This document shows, one piece after another, positions 1 to 5,079 of a DNA stretch of 5,079 nucleotides. Location of the stretch: assembly GCA_016209665.1 (NCBI GenBank), contig JACQVT010000016.1, positions 1 to 5,079 of the forward strand. Direction: 5' to 3'. Source of the DNA: Planctomycetota bacterium. Lineage in GTDB: Bacteria; Planctomycetota; Phycisphaerae; UBA1845; PWPN01. A model generated the notes under the pieces. The model did not search any database and was not told where the DNA came from. It worked only from the letters and a program-made list of their open reading frames with translations. Positions within the stretch are counted from its first letter, which is position 1. Every line of letters starts with the position of its first letter. A program made the translations under genes and the position numbers.

Positions 1-1005
1 GGCTTGATCGTGCCGTGGAATTTCCCACTGGGGATGCTGGCCAAGAAGCTCGCCCCCGCCCTCGGAGCCGGATGCGGGGTGGTTATCAAGCCGGCCGCCC
101 TCACCCCGCTGGCGACGATCGCCTGCTGCCACCTGATGGAGCAGGCCGGCCTGCCGCCGGGGAGATGCAACCTGGTGATCGGCCGGGCCGGGCCGATCGG
201 CGAAGTTTTGTGCTCGCATCCGGCGGTCAGGGTCCTGAGCTTCACCGGTTCCACCGAGGTGGGCCAGTTGCTGATCCGCAGCACGGCGGCGCACATCAAG
301 CGGCTCACCATGGAGTTGGGCGGCAACGCGCCGTTCATCGTCTTTGAGGACGCGGACCTCGAACCTGCCGCGAACGAACTGATCGCGAACAAGTTTCGGG
401 CCAGCGGACAGACCTGCGTGTGCACCAACCGCGTGTACGTTCAGCAGCCCGTGGCAGAGGCGTTCACCGGACTCGTGGCCCGGCGCGTGGAAAAGCTGCG
501 GGTGGGCAATGGCCTGGATCCCGAGACCGACATCGGTCCGTTGGTGGATCGCCAGGCGTTCATCAAGGTGGCCGAACACGTCCGGGACGCGCTGGCGAAA
601 GGCGCCCGCCGCATCGTCGGCCACGACCCGGAGCCGCCTGCGAGCGACTGGGGAGCCTACTATCCGCCCACGCTGCTGGTCGACATCACGCCCGACATGC
701 TGGTTTGCCGGGAAGAGACCTTCGGTCCGGTGGTGGCTGTCAGTACCTTCGAGAGTGAGGACGAGGTTGTCGACATGGCCAATGACACGATCTATGGGCT
801 GGCGGCCTATGTCTTCACTCGCGACCCGGCCCGAGCCGACCGGGTGATTCGGCGGCTGAGCTTCGGCCACGTGGGGTGGAACACGGGAACGGGTCCGACT
901 CCGGAGGCACCGTTCGGGGGGATGAAGCAGTCCGGCTTCGGACGTGAGGGCGGGCTTGAAGGACTGTTCGAGTTCTGCGAGACCCAGGTTGTCGCATCGC
1001 GATAG
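1..1005 (+). CDS. NAD(P)-dependent aldehyde dehydrogenase, succinate-semialdehyde dehydrogenase type (5' end missing)
   Basis: Oxidises an aldehyde, probably a semialdehyde, to the acid with NAD(P)+ in the cytoplasm. The frame is open from base 1, so the true start lies outside the window; the TTG at base 4 is an internal Leu codon. By comparison with E. coli GabD (about 480 residues), roughly the first 150 residues are missing. Counting from base 1, 334 residues remain. They include the oxyanion-hole Asn in PWNFP (residue 7), the cofactor-fold motif FTGSTEVG (81-88), the general base Glu in ELGGN (105), the nucleophile Cys in GQTCVC (139, bases 415-417), the cofactor-binding Glu in EETFGP (239) and PFGG (304-307). 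FRASGQTCVCTNRVYVQ closely matches GabD and keeps the Arg (133) that holds the substrate carboxylate in SSADH. 2-Oxoglutarate semialdehyde dehydrogenases of sugar-acid pathways belong to the same subgroup, as do looser relatives that oxidise lactaldehyde, so the substrate is open. The C-terminus looks complete. The next gene starts 12 bases downstream, suggesting cotranscription. Confidence 0.93.
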   Translation, partial: GLIVPWNFPLGMLAKKLAPALGAGCGVVIKPAALTPLATIACCHLMEQAGLPPGRCNLVIGRAGPIGEVLCSHPAVRVLSFTGSTEVGQLLIRSTAAHIKRLTMELGGNAPFIVFEDADLEPAANELIANKFRASGQTCVCTNRVYVQQPVAEAFTGLVARRVEKLRVGNGLDPETDIGPLVDRQAFIKVAEHVRDALAKGARRIVGHDPEPPASDWGAYYPPTLLVDITPDMLVCREETFGPVVAVSTFESEDEVVDMANDTIYGLAAYVFTRDPARADRVIRRLSFGHVGWNTGTGPTPEAPFGGMKQSGFGREGGLEGLFEFCETQVVASR

Positions 1006-1017
1006 AAGGGCGGAACG

Positions 1018-1113
1018 GTGACTCAGGTCGCTTCGAGACGCAAGCTGGTCCCCCCCGGCGGCGTGCCCGTCACGATCGCCATTTGGCTGGCGTCCGCATC
1101 CGTTGCCCTGGCG
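1018..1113 (+). other. Sec signal peptide of the LamG-propeller protein
   Basis: Codons 1-32 encode a positively charged start (RRK, residues 7-9), a hydrophobic stretch rich in Ala, Val, Ile and Leu, and an ALA|Q cleavage site after residue 32. The Arg pair is not followed by a full twin-arginine motif (S/T-R-R-x-F-L-K), so Sec export is more likely than Tat. No Cys sits at +1, so it is not a lipoprotein. Confidence 0.8.
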
Positions 1114-3327
1114 CAGGACGAGCGGGGGTTGACGTCGTCTGCCCCGGCCGCCGGACCGGTCACTGTGGCCCTGTGGCTGTTCGATGAGCCACTTGACACA
1201 CCGAGCCGGGCTCTGCTCGAAGACTGGACGATCAACGGTTACGACTTGACGCTTCACGCTGGAGCCCGCCTGGTACCGGGGCGATTCGGGAATGCCCTCG
1301 AAATCCTCGGCGGGTCTGGGCGTACCGCCCTTCGGCGATATATCGATCCGACGCCGCTGAATCTGGGCGACTCGGATTGGACGTGGGAGTTCTGGCTTCG
1401 GATGAAGGCGGCGGCCCGCAGTGGCGACGTGCTCTTCGAGATGCGGGGCGGCCCTTGGGATCGGGGGCCCAGCTTCGGGCTGGCGATCGGCGACACGCCG
1501 GGCGAGCTGCTGTTCACGTGTGAACCGTCGGGGATCAGGCAGACGCTCGCGACCCGCCCGGGCGTCTGGGCCGCCGGGGACCAGGCGTGGCATCACGTGG
1601 CCCTGGCGTATGCTTCGAGCGATCGCCGGCTGATGCATTGGGTCGATGGTGAGCTTCGAGCCAACGTCGTTTTGCCGACCTCGCTCAAGCCCCTGCCCGC
1701 CACCGGCGAGAACAGTCTGAGCGTGGGGGCGGATGTCAGCGGATGGCACCCCCTTCCCGCGTGGTTTGACGAGATGCGGGTGTCCACGGCGTTGGTGTAC
1801 GAGGGTACTTTCAAGCCGCCATCCTCCTTCGGGCCTCCGAAGGAACCGCTGGACCTTGGGCCCGGGCCGCATCTGCTCATCGATGACTCGCTGATCGCGG
1901 AATCTTCTCATCTGTCGCGGACGACTCACGCCGCGCAACGTCTCGCGGACCCCGTCATCCGCGAGCGCGAAATCCGCCCCGGCTGGACCCAGCAGTGCGG
2001 CGGCTTTTCGGTCAGGTACGATCCGCCGAGCGGTATGTTCCGCATATGGATGTGCGTGAAAAACCTCGGGTTCGAGGAGCCCGACTATTACGCGAGCACC
2101 TACTGGGAGTCGAGCGACGGGCTGCATTGGCGGGCACCCGAGCTGGGAGTGCTGGAGTTCGATGGCCGGCGGAACCACAACATCATTATGACCGGCAGGA
2201 CGCACAACCTGCGGTTTCATTCAGACGGCCTGATCGACGATGGTCTGGATGCACCCGATCCCGCGAAACGTTACCGGATCGGCTACTTCCCGCTCGACTG
2301 GCGGCAGGATCACACCCGAGGCTTCAACGTCGCCTTCTCACCCGATGGAATCCATTGGACGCCGTTCGAGGGCAACCCCGTGATGCGGCACTGGGACGTG
2401 ATGGACGGCCATCCGGGGGCGGGCCTCAGCGTCGCGGACGTCAACGACCTGTTCTACGACGAGCAGCGTCGGGTCTACGTGCAGACGTACAAAACTTACG
2501 CTCTGCCGAACGAATACCCGCTGTCTCCCCAGCACCTCACCGACCGCTGGCGCGAGGTCAACGACGTGGTGCGCGGTTATCGGCGTCTCATCGGGCTGTG
2601 CACGAGTGAGGATTTCATCCATTGGACGCATCATCAGCGGATCGTGGTTCCGGATGATGCCGATGCGCCCGAGCTTCAGTTCTACAGTTTCACCATTGTC
2701 AAGCGAGGCGACCTCTACGTCGGACACGTGCGCTGCCTGGACGACCAGGCCGGAAAAGGCGGCGACGGCGTGGGGTGGATGGAGCTGGCCACCAGCCGTG
2801 ACCTGTATCATTGGACCCGGCATCGTGACGTGTTCTTCGATCGAAACCCCAAAGAGAACGCGTGGGACGGCGCCATTGTCTGGCAGGCTCGTCCCGTTCT
2901 GGTCGGCGAGGAAACGTGGTTTTACTACCTGGGTCTGGGAGGGGGACACAAATCCGGCGCGCGGCACGTGGGGCTGGCCCGGATGCGGAAGGATGGTTAC
3001 GTCTCTCGCGACGCCCGGGGAACCGAGGAAGGCCGATTGCGAACGGTCGCGATGCGGCTGCCGTTCGGGCCCGGCACCCATCTGACGCTCAACGCCCAAG
3101 TACAGCCGAACGGCTGGATCAAGGCCCAGGTCCTGGATGCGGGCGATCAGGTGATCGAAGGATACGGGATCGAGGCGTGCAGGCCGGTCAGTGGGGACGG
3201 TGTCTCTCTTCCGCTCACTTGGAACGATCGTCAGGACGTTTCCAGTCTGGCCGGCAAGACGATTCGCCTGGAGTTCCGCCTTCGTGATGCGTCGTTGTAC
3301 GGCTTCGAGGTCTCCCGCGGTTCATGA
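1018..3327 (+). CDS. Exported LamG-like / five-bladed beta-propeller (GH32/GH43-like) protein
   Basis: Probably binds or hydrolyses a carbohydrate outside the cytoplasm; no specific activity can be assigned. The GTG start is chosen because GAAGGG (1005-1010) lies 7 bases upstream and because it gives a good Sec signal peptide: basic RRK at 7-9, hydrophobic core about 16-31, cleavage after ALA (30-32). No lipobox Cys is present. Residues about 47-270 form a LamG/concanavalin-like jellyroll (ALWLFDEP 51-58, GRFGNALEI 88-96, WTWEFWLRM 121-129, WHHVALAY 191-198, WFDEMRVS 249-256). Residues about 283-665 look like a five-bladed propeller of the GH32/GH43 type, with four S-x-D-x-x-H-W motifs ending at Trp 371, 447, 536 and 599. 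Acidic residues that could be catalytic are Asp289/Asp290, Glu552 and Asp617, but this is a guess. Residues about 675-768 form a beta-rich C-terminal domain. Proteins of this layout are familiar from Planctomycetota and Verrucomicrobiota, usually as uncharacterised. The mutarotase gene follows after 18 bases. Confidence 0.85.
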   Translation: MTQVASRRKLVPPGGVPVTIAIWLASASVALAQDERGLTSSAPAAGPVTVALWLFDEPLDTPSRALLEDWTINGYDLTLHAGARLVPGRFGNALEILGGSGRTALRRYIDPTPLNLGDSDWTWEFWLRMKAAARSGDVLFEMRGGPWDRGPSFGLAIGDTPGELLFTCEPSGIRQTLATRPGVWAAGDQAWHHVALAYASSDRRLMHWVDGELRANVVLPTSLKPLPATGENSLSVGADVSGWHPLPAWFDEMRVSTALVYEGTFKPPSSFGPPKEPLDLGPGPHLLIDDSLIAESSHLSRTTHAAQRLADPVIREREIRPGWTQQCGGFSVRYDPPSGMFRIWMCVKNLGFEEPDYYASTYWESSDGLHWRAPELGVLEFDGRRNHNIIMTGRTHNLRFHSDGLIDDGLDAPDPAKRYRIGYFPLDWRQDHTRGFNVAFSPDGIHWTPFEGNPVMRHWDVMDGHPGAGLSVADVNDLFYDEQRRVYVQTYKTYALPNEYPLSPQHLTDRWREVNDVVRGYRRLIGLCTSEDFIHWTHHQRIVVPDDADAPELQFYSFTIVKRGDLYVGHVRCLDDQAGKGGDGVGWMELATSRDLYHWTRHRDVFFDRNPKENAWDGAIVWQARPVLVGEETWFYYLGLGGGHKSGARHVGLARMRKDGYVSRDARGTEEGRLRTVAMRLPFGPGTHLTLNAQVQPNGWIKAQVLDAGDQVIEGYGIEACRPVSGDGVSLPLTWNDRQDVSSLAGKTIRLEFRLRDASLYGFEVSRGS
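2110..2814 (+). repeat. Four S-x-D-x-x-H-W motifs marking propeller blades
   Basis: Within the LamG-propeller protein the motif Ser-x-Asp-x-x-His-Trp occurs four times: residues 365-371 (bases 2110-2130), 441-447 (2338-2358), 530-536 (2605-2625) and 593-599 (2794-2814). Trp-to-Trp spacings are 76, 89 and 63 residues, the size of one propeller blade. Similar S-x-D-x-x-x-W turns are known in GH43, GH32 and related propellers, where they cap beta-strands. The repetition is at protein level only; the DNA copies are diverged. Confidence 0.8.
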
Positions 3328-3345
3328 TCACGGTGGAGCGATTCC

Positions 3346-3660
3346 ATGATTCGCTACGGCTTCGTTATGCAGCTTAAGGGCGAGGACGCGATCCGCGAGT
3401 ACGAAAGGCTGCACCGCGAGATCGGTGAGGACGTTCTGGCCGCCCACCGGCGCAGCGGCATCCGCAACTACAGCATCTTTCGCGATGGCGTGCAGCTTTT
3501 CGCCTGCTTCGAGGCGGACGACCCGGAGGCGAGCATCGAACGGCTGGCACGCGAGCCGATCATGAAGGAATGGTGGGCCAAGACGAACCCCCTCATGGAG
3601 GTCGACTCGACCGGCATGCCGCGCATTCGGCGGTTGCCGGAGGTGTTTCATCTGGATTGA
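3346..3660 (+). CDS. rhaM: L-rhamnose mutarotase
   Basis: Cytoplasmic enzyme that interconverts the alpha and beta anomers of L-rhamnose, feeding the anomer preferred by the isomerase. At 104 residues it matches E. coli RhaM in length. The start MIRYGFVMQL resembles E. coli MIRKAFVMQV. Tyr19 and His23 correspond to the catalytic Tyr18 and His22 of RhaM, NYSIF (41-45) to NYAIY, Trp76-Trp77 to the conserved WW pair of the sugar pocket, and the end EVFHLD to EVFYLP. All expected active-site residues are present. The ATG is preceded by GGTGGAG (3332-3338) 7 bases upstream. It lies 18 bases after the exported propeller gene and 9 bases before the symporter gene, which fits a sugar-use operon. No rhaA, rhaB or rhaD is visible. 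The true substrate could be another 6-deoxy sugar such as L-fucose, because the fold is shared across mutarotases of this family, but the overall match favours rhamnose. Confidence 0.93.
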   Translation: MIRYGFVMQLKGEDAIREYERLHREIGEDVLAAHRRSGIRNYSIFRDGVQLFACFEADDPEASIERLAREPIMKEWWAKTNPLMEVDSTGMPRIRRLPEVFHLD

Positions 3661-3669
3661 GGAAGCGGT

Positions 3670-4977
3670 ATGGCCCCTGACATCCCTCCGGATGAGGCTT
3701 TGACCTTCGGCTGGGTGGACTGGCTGATCATCGTGGCCTACATGGCCATGCTCATCGGCATCGGCTGGTACCATTCCCGTCGTCAGACGACCCTCAAGGA
3801 GTATTTTCTGGCCGGCAAGCACATGCGGTGGCTGCCGATCGGTCTGTCGCTCATGGCCGCGCTGAACAGCGGCATCGATTACCTGACGCAGCCCTCGGCG
3901 TTTCTGAAGTTCGGCCTGGTCATCCTGCTCGCGAACGCCTCGTGGTTGATTCTGTACCCCTACGCCTTCTTCGTGACCATGCCGTTGTACCGTCGGCTCG
4001 ACGTCTACTCGGCCTATGAGTACCTCGAGAACCGATTCCATGTGGCGGTGCGATGCCTGGCCGCCGTGATCTTCATCGCTTGGCGGCTGGGATGGATGGC
4101 CACCGCCCTGTATGTGCCTTGTCTGGCCTTCCACACCGCCACCGGCGGCCGAATGCCGCTCAAGCCCACCATCGTGATCCTGGGTGCGGTCGCTACGGTC
4201 TACACCATGCTCGGCGGCGTCAAGGCCGTCATCTGGACGGAAGTCATTCAATTCGGAGTCATGTTCGGCGGCCTGCTGCTCACGCTCATCATTATTCTCG
4301 TGAAGGTGCCTATCGATCTGAGCGGCCTCACCGCGGCGATGTTCCAGAAGGGCGCTGAAGCCGCAGCCGCGGGCCCCGCCTCGGGGTTTGTGTCCCAGGT
4401 CGTCGAGTTGTTCCGCGAACCCGTGACCTGGTACGGCGTGCTCATCGCCACCGTCGTCGGCCGACTGACGGGCTACACCAGCGACCAGGTCATGGTGCAA
4501 CGTTTTCAGACCTCGCGTACGATACGCGACGTTCGCCAGGGCTTTCTCATCACCGCCATCAGCGACATCGTCTGGATGACCACCCTGGCGTTCGTCGGCG
4601 TGACGCTGTACCTGTTCTTCAAGGGCCAGTCGCTGCCCGACTGGGTCGCCCGGAACACGGACTATCAGTTTCCGTATTTCATGTCCAAGGTGTTCCCGCC
4701 CGGCGCCACCGGCCCGGTCATCGCCGCGATCGTCGCCGCCTCGCTGTCGGCCATCGCCTCGGCCATCAACTCTCAGAGCACGGTGGTGGTGGTGGACTTC
4801 TACAATCGTCTGGTTCTCCGGCGCAAGCGGCCCATAGAGAGTCCAGACCCCATCGAGCAGCGAACGCAACTGCGGTTGTCGCGAATGGCCGCGGTGGCCG
4901 CCGGTGTCGCCGGCACCCTGCTCGCCTGCCAGCTCGACCGCCTGGGCAAGCAACTCCCCCAGCCCCCACGCGAGTAG
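3670..4977 (+). CDS. Sodium:solute symporter (SSS family), C-terminally short
   Basis: Inner-membrane transporter expected to couple solute uptake, probably of a sugar, to an ion gradient. The ATG follows GAGGAAG (3659-3665) and lies 9 bases after the rhaM stop. Hydrophobic segments lie at about residues 15-34, 54-72, 80-104, 127-148, 165-185, 188-212, 253-272, 291-317, 347-378 and 403-421. Family marks are YFLAGKHMRWLPIGLSLMA (45-63, entering LeuT-fold helix 1), SDQVMVQRF (271-279) and the helix 8 segment ASLSAIASAINSQS (357-370), whose Ser360 aligns with a Na2-site Ser of vSGLT; the second hydroxyl position is Ala361. SSS proteins usually have 13-14 helices and about 500 residues or more. 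This one has 435 and ends in the polar tail GKQLPQPPRE just after helix 9, so core helix 10 and the usual GGPLLG-type segment are missing. Neither other forward frame downstream restores a membrane segment. It may be a truncated, non-functional gene. Family identity is firm; the substrate is inferred only from the neighbouring rhaM. Confidence 0.9.
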   Translation: MAPDIPPDEALTFGWVDWLIIVAYMAMLIGIGWYHSRRQTTLKEYFLAGKHMRWLPIGLSLMAALNSGIDYLTQPSAFLKFGLVILLANASWLILYPYAFFVTMPLYRRLDVYSAYEYLENRFHVAVRCLAAVIFIAWRLGWMATALYVPCLAFHTATGGRMPLKPTIVILGAVATVYTMLGGVKAVIWTEVIQFGVMFGGLLLTLIIILVKVPIDLSGLTAAMFQKGAEAAAAGPASGFVSQVVELFREPVTWYGVLIATVVGRLTGYTSDQVMVQRFQTSRTIRDVRQGFLITAISDIVWMTTLAFVGVTLYLFFKGQSLPDWVARNTDYQFPYFMSKVFPPGATGPVIAAIVAASLSAIASAINSQSTVVVVDFYNRLVLRRKRPIESPDPIEQRTQLRLSRMAAVAAGVAGTLLACQLDRLGKQLPQPPRE

Positions 4978-5010
4978 GGCGCTATTCAAACGGGACTGGT
5001 GCGGGTCGTT

Positions 5011-5026
5011 TGGCACGCTCTTTGCA
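5011..5026 (+). promoter_or_regulatory. Sigma-54 (RpoN) -24/-12 promoter
   Basis: TGGCACG (5011-5017), four bases, then TTGCA (5022-5026) matches the sigma-54 consensus TGGCACG-N4-TTGCW at every fixed position; the preceding base is also the favoured T. The invariant GG (5012-5013) and GC (5024-5025) are separated by exactly 10 bases. Transcription would begin near 5037. It lies 33 bases after the symporter stop, in non-coding DNA and in the sense direction for a gene to the right. Sigma-54 promoters need an ATP-driven activator, so the downstream gene is probably tightly signal-controlled and independent of the operon to the left. An alternative reading is a sigma-70 -10 element, TACAAT at 5036-5041, but no good -35 lies 16-18 bases before it. 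Confidence 0.75.
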
Positions 5027-5050
5027 AAGTCGGGGTACAATGGCATAGCG

Positions 5051-5079
5051 ATGAACAAGTTATACACAGTCGTCCAGGA
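5051..5079 (+). CDS. Possible start of a downstream gene (cut by the window edge)
   Basis: An ATG at 5051 opens a frame that stays open to the window end and reads MNKLYTVVQ. It lies about 14 bases after the predicted sigma-54 start site. No clear Shine-Dalgarno sequence is within reach; the nearest G-run (5032-5035) is too far away and would lie upstream of the transcript start. The nine codons are too few to identify a family, and the real start may lie further right. Confidence 0.3.

Noticed and set aside
2338..3099. Minus-strand open frame of 253 codons inside the LamG-propeller gene
   Set aside because: It lies entirely opposite conserved blade motifs of the exported protein and shows no domain or ribosome binding site of its own.
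4783..4797. GTG repeat run in the symporter gene
   Set aside because: These are four consecutive Val codons in transmembrane helix 8, and they are explained by the coding sequence.
4903..4917. Imperfect 15-base dyad GGTGTCGCCGGCACC as a possible activator site about 125 bases before the sigma-54 start
   Set aside because: It is placed plausibly for an enhancer, but it lies inside the symporter coding region, has a mismatch, and such GC-rich dyads occur often in this DNA. No second copy was found.
4978..5010. Intrinsic terminator after the symporter
   Set aside because: No GC-rich hairpin followed by a T-run is visible between the stop codon and the promoter.
5036..5041. TACAAT as a sigma-70 -10 box
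   Set aside because: It is close to the consensus, but the 16-18-base spacing lands on GGCACG-like sequence rather than a -35 box. The complete sigma-54 match is the better explanation.
3328..5067. Long minus-strand open frame of 579 codons opposite rhaM and the symporter
   Set aside because: Its product is dominated by His, Gln, Asp, Gly and Arg with no recognisable domain, as expected for the antisense of GC-rich coding DNA. The plus-strand genes have clear families, motifs and ribosome binding sites.

Overview
The window is GC-rich, gene-dense bacterial DNA. Four genes on the + strand are separated by only 12, 18 and 9 bases and read as one operon; the 3' edge then carries a short regulatory region. 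The combination of a secreted LamG-plus-propeller protein, a lone sugar mutarotase and a sodium:solute symporter, in high-GC sequence, resembles Planctomycetota (for example Phycisphaerae-like genomes) or related PVC-group polysaccharide degraders. This assignment is inferred from protein style; no marker gene is present.

Layout: (1) 1-1005, the C-terminal two thirds of an NAD(P)-dependent aldehyde dehydrogenase of the succinate-semialdehyde dehydrogenase type, cut by the left edge. (2) 1018-3327, a 769-residue exported protein with a Sec signal peptide, a LamG-like jellyroll domain, a five-bladed-propeller glycoside-hydrolase-like domain with four S-x-D-x-x-H-W motifs, and a C-terminal beta domain. 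(3) 3346-3660, an L-rhamnose mutarotase (RhaM family) with the Tyr, His and Trp-Trp active-site residues. (4) 3670-4977, a sodium:solute symporter (SSS family) that stops early: it has the N-terminal helix and LeuT-fold helices 1-9 but no recognisable helix 10 or later helices. (5) 4978-5079, a short non-coding stretch with a textbook sigma-54 (-24/-12) promoter and possibly the first codons of a further gene.

Proposed joint role (inference): the exported protein binds or trims a carbohydrate outside the cytoplasm, the symporter imports the released sugar, the mutarotase interconverts its anomers, and the dehydrogenase oxidises an aldehyde made during breakdown of a deoxy-sugar or sugar acid. 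The mutarotase points to L-rhamnose or a similar 6-deoxy sugar. No isomerase, kinase, aldolase or regulator is visible, so the pathway is not closed within the window. The most notable points are the near-perfect sigma-54 promoter after the operon, the truncated symporter immediately before it, and the undefined enzymatic activity of the LamG-propeller protein.
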